Positions 29,645 through 38,321 of a DNA stretch of 64,000 bases are shown here, piece by piece. Where the stretch lies: contig CAVXNH010000098.1 in the NCBI GenBank assembly GCA_963762885.1, forward strand, positions 69,218 to 133,217, given 5' to 3'. Source of the DNA: JASHVB01 sp963762885 (GTDB lineage: Bacteria; Pseudomonadota; Alphaproteobacteria; Acetobacterales; Acetobacteraceae). Below the pieces are notes generated by a model. The model was given only the letters and a program-made list of their open reading frames with translations, was not told the DNA's origin and did not search any database. Positions within the stretch are counted from its first letter, which is position 1. The number at the start of each line of letters is the position of its first letter. Made by a program: the position numbers and the translations under genes.

Positions 29645-29762
29645 GCAACTCACTCCGCTTGCCCGGGACAATGGTCCGGGTCCATACAATCTGCCGCTTA
29701 TAAGTCGCCTGCCGGCCACAGCAAAACCGGCAGCGGCAGACCTTTGGAGGAAACCGCCGGCA

Positions 29763-31016
29763 ATGCCGGAGTCCAGGACACCGCTCCGCCACGGCGAGAG
29801 CATCGAGGGGCCGCGTTCCTGGATCGCCGCCTGTCTCACGCTGGCCATTCTCTCGGTCGGCTACAGTGCGCCCTTGCTCGTGGTCGTCGGGCTCAAGCCG
29901 ATCCAGGCCACGCTGACATCGGACCGTTCCGTGATCGCGCTGGCCGGAGCGCTGGTCTGGGTCGGCACCGGGCTGGGCGGCATCCTGATGGGCTGGGTCG
30001 CCGACCGCATCGGCATCCGAGCCACCACCAGCATCGGCGCAGCCATGACGGCCTTCGGCCTGGCGCTCTCGGCCACCGGCAACATCTGGGCATTGTATAT
30101 CGGCCACGGCCTGTTCATGGGCTTCCTCGGCAACGGCGCCCTCTACGCTCCCCTGCTCATCTACATCAGCCGCTGGTTCGATCGCCGGCGCGGCACCGCG
30201 CTGGCGCTGATTTCGTCCGGCCAATACATCGCCGGCATCGTCTGGCCATCGGTGTTCGAGCGCGGGATCGAACGGTTCGGCTGGCAGGCATCCATGCTCG
30301 GCTTCGCCGCCGCGACGCTGGCACTGATCCTGCCGATGACCCTGTTCGCGCTGGCCCCGGCGCCCGAACCACTGGTGTCGTCGCTACCGGTTGGCCGCGG
30401 GACCAGGGCGGCCCAGGTGCTGGGGTTGCCACCAAACGTGGCGCAGGCGCTGCTATGCCTGGCCGGCTTCCTTTGCTGCGTCCCTATGGCGATGCCGTCG
30501 TCGCACCTGGTGGCGTTGTGCAGCGATCTCGGCATCGCGCCCACGCAGGGCGCGGCGATGCTCTCCGTGATGCTGGGCTGCGCCTTCGTGACGCGGCAAT
30601 TCTGGGGCTGGTTCGGCGACCGCTTCGGCGGGTTGCGGGCAGTGCTGGCCGGTTCGGCGTGCCAGGCCGTCGCGATCGCCTGCTTCATGGTGACGCAGAA
30701 CGAGGCCGGGCTGTTCGCTGTCGCCGCCGGCTACGGGCTCGGCTTCTCCGGCATCGTCCCGTCCTATGTGCTGGCGGTCCGTGACCTGTTCCCCCCATCC
30801 GAGGCAGCCTGGCGCGTGCCGACGCTGCTGTTCACCGCGATGTGCGGCATGGCGTGCGGAAGCTGGCTGGCCGGCGCGCTGTACGATCATTTCGGCTTCT
30901 ACGCCCCGGCGTTTGGTTCGGGCGTGGTGTTCAACCTGGCCAATCTCATCGTCGTGGGCTCGCTGGTGCTGCGCCAGCAACGAGGACAACGGATGACTTT
31001 CGCCGCTGCGGAGTGA
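29763..31016 (+). CDS. MFS transporter (oxalate/formate antiporter-like group)
   Basis: A 417-residue major facilitator with 12 hydrophobic segments; loop 2-3 motif GWVADRIGIRATTSIGAAMT and the later repeat GWFGDRFGGLRAVLAGSACQ are motif A equivalents. GGAGGAAA lies nine bases before the ATG. Similar carriers move monocarboxylates and are often next to CaiB-type transferases, as here (divergent). The stop is followed by a non-coding stretch leading into a truncated gene. Confidence 0.87.
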   Translation: MPESRTPLRHGESIEGPRSWIAACLTLAILSVGYSAPLLVVVGLKPIQATLTSDRSVIALAGALVWVGTGLGGILMGWVADRIGIRATTSIGAAMTAFGLALSATGNIWALYIGHGLFMGFLGNGALYAPLLIYISRWFDRRRGTALALISSGQYIAGIVWPSVFERGIERFGWQASMLGFAAATLALILPMTLFALAPAPEPLVSSLPVGRGTRAAQVLGLPPNVAQALLCLAGFLCCVPMAMPSSHLVALCSDLGIAPTQGAAMLSVMLGCAFVTRQFWGWFGDRFGGLRAVLAGSACQAVAIACFMVTQNEAGLFAVAAGYGLGFSGIVPSYVLAVRDLFPPSEAAWRVPTLLFTAMCGMACGSWLAGALYDHFGFYAPAFGSGVVFNLANLIVVGSLVLRQQRGQRMTFAAAE

Positions 31017-31237
31017 CGCGTCGCCCCCCGCCCCCCTCATTGTTAGGGTAGAAGGCCCCACGGCATCGCGTGCCGCACTTGGGACTTGTCGAGGAATAAT
31101 CGCATCATCGACGGACGCACTACTGCGCCCCGTGTCATGGCCGGCGAAGGCCGTAAGCGCCCGGTCCGCCGCGTGTAGAAATCCCGTCGGGAACCTCCGA
31201 GACTTGTGTCCCCTTGAGTGGCCTTTCTGACGCTCCA
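31017..31237. other. Gene-free stretch with a half palindrome
   Basis: No gene is recognised. It holds GTCATGGCCGGCGAAGGCC near 31133, a half-copy of the dispersed GTCATG palindrome family, lying where the 3' half of the LOG-family gene should be. Confidence 0.6.
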
Positions 31238-31830
31238 GCAGGAGGTTCGGATATTGCTCGTGCGGCAACACGATGTTGAGCCCGACCGAGCGCGCGCCCC
31301 GATCATGCGCGCCGCGACTGGCCGCCGCCATGATGCCGGGACCGCCGCCGGTCATCACCACGATGCGTCCGCCGGGTGCACGCTGGCCGGCGGCGCCGAT
31401 CAGCCGGCCTAGCGCGCGGGCCTCATCGTAATAGCGGCTGTTGGCGAGGACGCGTTGCGCGATCGCCAGGCGTTGGTGCAGCGCGGCGTTCCGCGGATCG
31501 GCTTGCAGCGCCGTGCGGGCGGCTTCGACAGCTTGCCGTGCGACGCCATGCTCTGGGATACGCGTGCCGCCGGACACGACGATGGTGTGGGCAACGCCGT
31601 GATCCTGAAGTATCCGTTCCGCCTTGGCGTAGTCGAGTTGCAGGCGCACGCCGCGGGTTTCGTCGCCCACCAGGAAGTCGAGGTCGCGGTCGGCCTCGCG
31701 ATAGCTTGGGACTGTCGAGAATGGCGCGAACGGCGTCCGGCGCCTGCGGGTCTTCGTCGGGAGGTTTCGGCCGATGCCCGCGCAGCGGACGCTGACGCCG
31801 GTCGGGATGGGCCGGCGGCGGCTTTGCCAT
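31238..31830 (-). pseudogene. LOG-family (lysine decarboxylase-like) protein, truncated and frameshifted
   Basis: Starts MAKPPPAHPDRRQRP at ATG 31830; near 31711 an extra A shifts the frame, after which YREADRDLDFLVGDETRGVR, HTIVVSGGTRIPE and RIVVMTGGGPGIMAAASRGA are clear LOG-family features (Rossmann-like, first nucleotide-binding loop). The protein should continue through a PGGxGTxxE motif, but homology stops at NIVLPHEQYPNL, where unrelated repeat-like sequence begins. The loss of the catalytic motif makes it a real 3' truncation, not only a read error. It lies 15 bp upstream of the hydrogenase operon's end, on the same strand. Confidence 0.75.
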
Positions 31831-31845
31831 GTGGTTCTGTTTTTT

Positions 31846-32361
31846 TCAACCGGATCGCAGTTCCTTCGCCAGCAGCGCGACCAGTTCGTCCGCCGCGGCA
31901 AGAACCTGCGGAGTCATGGCCGCACCGGGGTCAAATGTCACGCCCTCCACGGTGAAGAGCATGCAGACACGGGGCAGGCCGTGCAGCATGCGGGTCAGGG
32001 CGATCGCTTCGGCGACCCCAAGGCCATGCGAGGACGCGCCCGGCTTTGCCGGCAGGACTTCGGTGGTGGTGCAGTCGGTTCGGCGGATCGTGCCGGCGGG
32101 TGCGCCGGAGACGGCGGCATCGACCAGCCACACGCTGTCCGCATCGCGCAGGCGTTCGATCAGGTCCAGGGCAGCGCCGTCGTGTTCCTCGACGCGAGTG
32201 TCGGAGGGCACACGGCCACGCAGGCGCTGCGCGATCAGGCGGCCAACGCCGTCATCACCGCGATCCGGATTCCCGACGCCGATGACAAGGGGGTGGAAGG
32301 GGAAGAGATACTCCCCCTCCCCTTGTGGGAGGGGAGAAGCTTGCTTTATCAGCCGCCGCAT
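31846..32361 (-). CDS. [NiFe] hydrogenase maturation protease
   Basis: Endopeptidase of the HyaD/HycI/HoxW family that removes the C-terminal peptide of the large subunit after nickel insertion. Nickel-sensing acidic and histidine positions are visible: VIGVGNPDRGDDGVGRLIAQ, SVWLVDAAVSGAPAGTIRR and SSHGLGVAEAIALTRML. The ATG overlaps the large-subunit stop (TGATG), but the first 25 residues include PLPQGEGEY encoded by a palindromic repeat, so the native start could be further in. It is the last gene of the group 3b-like operon and specifically serves the large subunit upstream. Confidence 0.88.
   Translation of the reverse strand: MRRLIKQASPLPQGEGEYLFPFHPLVIGVGNPDRGDDGVGRLIAQRLRGRVPSDTRVEEHDGAALDLIERLRDADSVWLVDAAVSGAPAGTIRRTDCTTTEVLPAKPGASSHGLGVAEAIALTRMLHGLPRVCMLFTVEGVTFDPGAAMTPQVLAAADELVALLAKELRSG
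32311..32336. repeat. CTCCCC palindrome inside the protease gene's 5' end
   Basis: CTCCCCCTCCCC-ttgt-GGGAGGGGAG, a near-perfect hairpin of the dispersed type, is translated as part of the N-terminal extension of the maturation protease. Such an insertion inside an operon could set relative expression of the protease. Confidence 0.65.
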
Positions 32362-33650
32362 CACCCACGCACCACATTCAGCTTCAAAAAATGCGTCGCG
32401 CACGAAATGCACGGATCGTGGTTCCGTATCGCTTGCTCGCACAAATGCCCGAGCTTCTCATCCGGCAGATCGAGCCAGCGTGGGGCGAAGTCGAGCAAGT
32501 CGGCCTCGATGCTTGGCTGGTTCTGCGAGGTCGGCGGCACGATCTTCGCGTCCAGCACGCTGCCTTCGTTGTCCAGCCTATAGCGGTGATACAGCATGCC
32601 GCGTGGCGCCTCGGTGCACGCATAGCCGACACCGGCGCGCATCGGCGTATCGACGAACGGCCGGTCCGGCGGTTCGTAGGCATCGATGATGCGCAACGCC
32701 TCGTCGAACGCGTACACCACCTCCACGGCGCGAATCACGATGCTGCGGAACGGATTGTTGCAGGTCGGCCCGAGCCCCGCCTGCGCTGCCGCTTCTTGCG
32801 CCAGCGGCGACAACAGCGACGAATTCAGGCTATAGCGCGCCAACGGCCCGGTCAGATATGCGCCATGGCCGATATGGCGCGAGTGCAGCGCATTCGAGCG
32901 CTTGACGTGAAACTCCTCGAAATGCGCGTCGTATTGCTGCGGCGTGATGTCGAGGCCCTTGTTCGACACCACGTGCCCGGCGTTGAACGGATACTCGCCC
33001 GCGCTTCCGAGCGACACGAACTCGTAGTCCCGTTCGACATCGGGAAATTCGAACCCGGCGACCAGCTTCACCGTGCCCAGCGACGCGTCACGCCCGCGCA
33101 GCAGAGCCTCGCGCAATTCGCGCAGCTCGCGCTTGCTGGGCACACGATAGAACCCGCCGACCCGCACGTTGATCGGGTGGATCTCGCGACCGCCCAGCAG
33201 TTTCAGGATCTCGTTGCCGGCCTTCTTCAGCGCCAGACCGTCGCGGACGACGTCGGGATGGTCCTTCGCCATCTCCACCGCGCCGTCGTACCCCAGGAAA
33301 TCCGGCGCGTGCAGCATGTACATGTGCAGCACGTGGCTCTCGATCCACTCGCCGCAATACAGCAGACGTCGGAGTTCGCGGATCCCCGGCGTGATGGCGA
33401 TGCCGAGCGCGTCTTCCATCGCGTGCACCGCGCTCATCTGGTAGGCGACCGGGCAGATGCCGCAAATCCGTGCCGTGACATCCGGCACTTCCATGCAGGA
33501 ACGGCCGCGCAGGAAGGCTTCAAAGAACCGCGGCGGCTCGTAGATGCGCAGTTCGGCGTCGCGCAGCTTGCCGTCCTCGATCACCAGGCGCAGCGCGCCC
33601 TCGCCTTCGACGCGCGCCAGCACATCCACCTTGATGGTCCTACGTTCCAT
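32361..33650 (-). CDS. [NiFe] hydrogenase large subunit (group 3b, alpha)
   Basis: A 429-residue catalytic subunit. The nickel-iron ligands are complete: N-terminal RICGICPVAYQMSAVHAMED (CxxC) and C-terminal NHDPCISCATHFLKLNVVRG (CxxCxxH). The final nine residues after the His would be removed by the protease encoded directly downstream. Length and sequence (EVPDVTARICGICPVAYQMS; GREIHPINVRVGGFYRVPSK) fit soluble group 3b NADP-linked hydrogenases (sulfhydrogenase type) rather than membrane-bound uptake enzymes. Overlaps the small subunit gene by 11 bp. It catalyses reversible H2 oxidation in the cytosol. Confidence 0.95.
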   Translation of the reverse strand: MERRTIKVDVLARVEGEGALRLVIEDGKLRDAELRIYEPPRFFEAFLRGRSCMEVPDVTARICGICPVAYQMSAVHAMEDALGIAITPGIRELRRLLYCGEWIESHVLHMYMLHAPDFLGYDGAVEMAKDHPDVVRDGLALKKAGNEILKLLGGREIHPINVRVGGFYRVPSKRELRELREALLRGRDASLGTVKLVAGFEFPDVERDYEFVSLGSAGEYPFNAGHVVSNKGLDITPQQYDAHFEEFHVKRSNALHSRHIGHGAYLTGPLARYSLNSSLLSPLAQEAAAQAGLGPTCNNPFRSIVIRAVEVVYAFDEALRIIDAYEPPDRPFVDTPMRAGVGYACTEAPRGMLYHRYRLDNEGSVLDAKIVPPTSQNQPSIEADLLDFAPRWLDLPDEKLGHLCEQAIRNHDPCISCATHFLKLNVVRG

Positions 33651-34413
33651 GACGGTCGCCCTCTTCGCGGAACGCCTCGGCGCCGGCGTTGAAGGTGCGG
33701 TAGACGCGCTGGAGGTCGCGTTCGTTCATGCCGGCATCGCGTAACCGGGCGCTGAGCGAGACCGTGTTCGGCGTCTCCTTCGGTCCGAAACAGCCGTAGC
33801 AGCCACGGTTGTAGGCGGGACAGATCGCGCCGCAGCCGGCATGCGTCACCGGCCCCAGGCAGGACGCTGCGCCACGCACCAGCACGCAGACGGTGCCGCG
33901 CGCTTTGCACTCCATGCAGACGGAGTGTGGGGAAATGTTCGGCTTGCGGCGATGCAGGTAGGCGACCAGCACCTCCAGCAACTGGTGCTTGTTGATCGGG
34001 CAGCCGCGCAATTCGAAATCGACGTTGACGTGCGCGCTGATCGGCGTGGAGGTCGCAAGCGTCTCGATATAGTCGGGCCGCGCATAGACGATGGCGGTGA
34101 ATTCGCGCACGTCCTTGAAGTTGCGCAGCGCCTGGATGCCGCCGGCGGTGGCGCAGGCGCCGATGGTGATCAGCGTCTTCGACTGGCGGCGCACGTCATG
34201 CAGCCGTTCGGCGTCGTGCGCGGTGGTGACCGAGCCTTCCACCAGCGACACGTCGTACGGGCCCTTCACCACGGCGCGCGTGGCTTCCGGGAAGTAGGCG
34301 ATGTCGACTGCGCCGGCGACCGCCAGCAACTCGTCCTCGCAATCCAGCAGCGAGAGTTGGCAGCCGTCGCAGGAGGCGAACTTCCAGACGGCGAGCTTCG
34401 GTTTGGCTGGCAT
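33640..34413 (-). CDS. [NiFe] hydrogenase small subunit (group 3b, delta)
   Basis: A 257-residue iron-sulfur subunit without Tat signal, as expected for a cytosolic enzyme. Proximal-cluster cysteines are in KFASCDGCQLSLLDCEDELL, then TIGACATAGGIQALRNF, and ELRGCPINKHQLLEV; the medial and distal clusters are in HSVCMECKARGTVCVLV and LGPVTHAGCGAICPAYNRGC. The ATG at 34413 gives the usual N-terminus (MPAKPKLAVWKF); a GTG three codons earlier is an alternative. It passes electrons from the NiFe site to the flavin subunits encoded upstream. Confidence 0.94.
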   Translation of the reverse strand: MPAKPKLAVWKFASCDGCQLSLLDCEDELLAVAGAVDIAYFPEATRAVVKGPYDVSLVEGSVTTAHDAERLHDVRRQSKTLITIGACATAGGIQALRNFKDVREFTAIVYARPDYIETLATSTPISAHVNVDFELRGCPINKHQLLEVLVAYLHRRKPNISPHSVCMECKARGTVCVLVRGAASCLGPVTHAGCGAICPAYNRGCYGCFGPKETPNTVSLSARLRDAGMNERDLQRVYRTFNAGAEAFREEGDRHGT

Positions 34414-34429
34414 GGTCACCACAACCCTT

Positions 34430-34517
34430 CGTCATGGCGGGCGGAGGGCCGCCATCCACGACTTCGATGTATGCAGCAAGGCAAGTCGTGGATGGCGGGC
34501 CTTCGCCCGCCATGACG
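34430..34517. repeat. Large palindrome, GTCATGGCGGGC family, inside hydrogenase operon
   Basis: Arms CGTCATGGCGGGCGGAGGGC... and ...GCCCGCCATGACG with inner arms ATCCACGACTT / AAGTCGTGGAT surround about 17 bp. It sits in the only sizeable gap of the operon, between the flavin subunit (gamma) and small subunit genes, so it could weaken or protect the transcript there. Confidence 0.8.
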
Positions 34518-34558
34518 ACGCGCGTTTTCGTGCGCTCGATGACGGATGGCCGATTGCA

Positions 34559-35419
34559 TCAGATCTCCTTCAGCCCCATCAGCCGGCGCACGCGGTCGTA
34601 GCTGACCACCGCGCCGTCCTTGCAGGCGAACATCCCGGCGAACTGGCAATGACCGCACAATCCCACGGCACATTTCATATTGCGCTCGATCGATACCCAG
34701 ATCGCCAACTCCACCACGCCGATGTCGTGCAAGCCGGCAGCGGCGAAGCGCATCATCACCTCCGGACCACAGACCAGCGCCGTCGCGTGGTGCACGTCGA
34801 TTGCCAGTTTCGGGATCAACCGCGTGACGACGCCGACGTTGCCGCGCCAATCTGCGCCGGCATGGTCCACGGTGACCTCGATTTGCACGTCCAACCGCCG
34901 CCGCCAGGTCTCCAGTTGCCGCCGGTAGAGGATCTCCTCGGGGCTGCGCGTGCCGTACAGCAGCACGACCTTGCCGAACTGCCCCCGGTTCGCCAGCAAG
35001 TGGTAGATCGACGGACGCAGCGGGGCGAGGCCGAGCCCGCCGGCCACCACCACCACATCCTGCCCCGCCAATTCCTCGGTCGGCCAGGCGGTGCCGAACG
35101 GGCCGCGCAACCCGAGCAAGTCGCCGGGCTGTAGCGCGGTCACCGCCTCGCTGACCGCACCGACCGAGCGAATGGTCTGCACCAGCCGCGACTCGTCGGC
35201 GGCATCGCCGCTGATGCTGACCGGGATTTCGCCGACGCCGAACACATACATCATGGTGAACTGGCCGGGTCGGTAGCGCGGCAGCGGTGCGCCGTCCTCC
35301 GGCTCCAACTCCAGCGTTACGTGGCCGGGCAGTTCGCGCGTGCGCTTCCGCACCCGCACGATGCGCGGCACCATGGGGTCCGCCGCCAGCGCGGCGAGCG
35401 GCTTAGCGAACGCGTCCAT
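34559..35419 (-). CDS. Hydrogenase FAD/NAD(P)-binding subunit with [2Fe-2S] (gamma)
   Basis: A 286-residue flavoprotein of the PyrK/ferredoxin-reductase type. The FAD-binding barrel has LPRYRPGQFTMMYVFGVGEI and PVSISGDAADES; the NAD(P) fold has VVVVAGGLGLAPLRPSIYHL; the C-terminal [2Fe-2S] loop is NMKCAVGLCGHCQFAGMFAC. It links NAD(P)H to the Fe-S chain of the hydrogenase. Its start overlaps the cyclic-nucleotide-binding gene by 17 bp. The intact set of four subunits makes NADP+ the probable partner by family. Confidence 0.93.
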   Translation of the reverse strand: MDAFAKPLAALAADPMVPRIVRVRKRTRELPGHVTLELEPEDGAPLPRYRPGQFTMMYVFGVGEIPVSISGDAADESRLVQTIRSVGAVSEAVTALQPGDLLGLRGPFGTAWPTEELAGQDVVVVAGGLGLAPLRPSIYHLLANRGQFGKVVLLYGTRSPEEILYRRQLETWRRRLDVQIEVTVDHAGADWRGNVGVVTRLIPKLAIDVHHATALVCGPEVMMRFAAAGLHDIGVVELAIWVSIERNMKCAVGLCGHCQFAGMFACKDGAVVSYDRVRRLMGLKEI

Positions 35420-35850
35420 AGACGTCGAGCATCTGGAACCGGGTCGCCTGAAGCCGCTGTACCAGCACCGGCAGGAAGCGTTTCAGCAGGGCGTAGCCCA
35501 GGTGGTGATCAGCCTCGCATTTATCGCGCAGGCAGCGCGCGTCGAGCGCCAGCGCGCGGGTAAGTTCAAGGGCGCGCGCGTCGTAGCCCCAGCGATAGGG
35601 CGGCAACAGCCAGGTGAGGCCGACGATCTCGCCCTCGCCCACCGTTTCGAACTGCACCGCGCCGCGGCCCGGGGCGGCCACTTCCATCGCTACCCGGCCG
35701 TGGCGGACCAGATAGATCCAGTCGGCGGGATCCTCGGCATGGAACAGGTACTCATCGGCGTTGAACCGTGTGTTCTTGGCGCAGCCGGCCGCCAGGTCGA
35801 TGAATTCCTGGCCAAGCCCGGCGAACAGCCGATGCTCCGCGAGGATGCGT

Positions 35851-35864
<14 letters not shown>
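35403..35864 (-). CDS. Cyclic-nucleotide-binding domain protein in hydrogenase operon
   Basis: A 153-residue protein that is essentially one cNMP-binding beta-roll: EHRLFAGLGQEFIDLAAGCA, EYLFHAEDPADWIYLVRHGR and VQFETVGEGEIVGLTWLLPP. The phosphate-binding cassette is imperfect (GEIVGLTWLL instead of GE..GE.ALL..RA.), so ligand binding is uncertain. No HTH, so it is not a Crp-type regulator. Overlaps both neighbours (14 bp and 17 bp), so expression is tightly coupled with the hydrogenase. Such genes accompany group 3b hydrogenases in several bacteria; their role is unsettled. Confidence 0.85.
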
Positions 35865-36984
<1,120 letters not shown>

Positions 36985-37046
36985 GGGACCAGCCTGGGCG
37001 GCATCGTAAGCGCCGGCATTGATCCAGCGCAATCGCGGTACAGAAA

Positions 37047-37075
37047 ACCTCTCCCACGCTGCGCGTGGGAGAGGT
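37047..37075. repeat. ACCTCTCCCACGC hairpin
   Basis: Perfect arms ACCTCTCCCACGC/GCGTGGGAGAGGT with a 3-base loop, 60 bp upstream of the first hydrogenase gene and just after the hsp20 gene on the same strand. Same dispersed family as 9309-9460. It may end the hsp20 transcript and so separate the two units. Confidence 0.75.
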
Positions 37076-37125
37076 CATCTGCCTCATTGCTCCCGAGCGG
37101 CATGCGCGGGAGCACAGTTCTGCCC

Positions 37126-37647
37126 TCACGCGGCGGCTTTGACCTCGATCTTCTTCGGCTCGGTCTTCGCCTTGGCGGTCTTCGGCATCGTCACCGTCAG
37201 CACGCCCTTGGCGAACTCGGCGCCGATCTTGTCGGGGTCAACGCCGTCAGGCAGCGCGAAGCTGCGCCGGAACGCGCCGTAGCTCCGCTCCGACAGGTAG
37301 TAGTTCTTTTCCTTCTTCTCCTTTGCTTCCTTCTTTTCGCCCTTGATCGTCAGCAAGTCGTCGGTCAGCGCCACCTCGATGTCGGTTTCCGCCATCCCAG
37401 GCAGTTCGGCGGTCAACTTGTAGGCGTCCGCGTCCTCGGTCACGTCGATTGCCGGGTTCGGCATGCTCAACGTGGTGTCGAAACGGAACGGCATATCGGC
37501 ATCGAATATGCGCCGCAGCGACGGCATGCCGAAGCCGCTGGCGAATTGATCGAACAGATGGTCCATCTCCGTACGGAGCGACCGCCACGCATCCGGCGTG
37601 GCTGGTGCGGGCACGGTCTTCTTCACCTCAACAGGGGTCGTAGCCAT
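37126..37647 (-). CDS. Hsp20-family small heat-shock protein
   Basis: A 173-residue alpha-crystallin-domain chaperone. The domain runs from NPAIDVTEDADAYKLTAELP to the C-terminal beta strand GVLTVTMPKTAKAKTEPKKI; the typical A-x-x-x-n-G-V-L motif is present (AEFAKGVLTV). The start at 37647 has GGAGGAAC just before it. Cytosolic holdase for denatured proteins. It is placed directly upstream of the hydrogenase operon on the same strand, but a hairpin lies between; a joint stress response is possible. Confidence 0.92.
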   Translation of the reverse strand: MATTPVEVKKTVPAPATPDAWRSLRTEMDHLFDQFASGFGMPSLRRIFDADMPFRFDTTLSMPNPAIDVTEDADAYKLTAELPGMAETDIEVALTDDLLTIKGEKKEAKEKKEKNYYLSERSYGAFRRSFALPDGVDPDKIGAEFAKGVLTVTMPKTAKAKTEPKKIEVKAAA

Positions 37648-37920
37648 TTTGTTCCTCCGTTCGGCTATATGCCCATTCGAAGGCAGAACCAATATAGGCA
37701 TGGCCCGTAGGATTGCCTTGATCCACGTCAAAACCCCTGTCCTGGACTTGAAAAATTCTCGACAGGTGGCTTTTTCGCCGGGCCATCGCCGCCCCGCGCC
37801 GGCACGGACATACACCCATTCGCGCTGCATTCGTCGATGACTTGACCTGGATCAACGCGACCCTGCGCTGCTGTGGATAGGGTTCCGGCCGCCAACGAAA
37901 CACGAGCAAAGGAGGGGGCG

Positions 37921-38262
37921 ATGGCAAAAGCCGCAGACGTGCACGAACGGCGGATTCGCGCCCGGGCCATGAAGCACTGGCGGGAAGACGGGTCGCCGAA
38001 GGGACGCTTCGACGAATACCTGGAACGCTCGCGGGAATTGCAGGCGTTCGAAGACCATCCGGGCGCCGCGCTGCTGCCCAACCCGATGGCCGTGCATCAC
38101 GGCGACGTCGTCCCGCCACAGCCGGTGGAGGAAGCCGAGCTGATGGAGAACCTCGGTGAGTTCCCCGGCCTGCTGTCAGACCAGGGCGATCGCAGCACGG
38201 TACCGATGACCCGCAAGAAGGCCCGCCAGGGTACTGCGGGAGGAATGAGGCGCCAGCGCTGA
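37921..38262 (+). CDS. DUF2934 domain protein
   Basis: A 113-residue small hydrophilic protein. The N-terminal DUF2934 motif is visible: HERRIRARAMKHWREDGSPK followed by GRFDEYLERSREL. AAGGAGG lies before the ATG. The remainder is acidic and unstructured (PQPVEEAELMENLGEFPGLL). Function unknown; commonly seen among stress or general-response genes, and here it is divergent from hsp20. Confidence 0.85.
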   Translation: MAKAADVHERRIRARAMKHWREDGSPKGRFDEYLERSRELQAFEDHPGAALLPNPMAVHHGDVVPPQPVEEAELMENLGEFPGLLSDQGDRSTVPMTRKKARQGTAGGMRRQR

Positions 38263-38321
38263 CCAGGCACTGAATCGCTTCATTCGCCCAGCATTCACTC
38301 CTGGGCAACATTTCGCTGCCA

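Noticed and set aside
28613..30784. Rightward 700-codon open frame across the CoA-transferase and MFS genes
   Set aside because: It is a shadow frame crossing two real genes on different strands, with no family resemblance.
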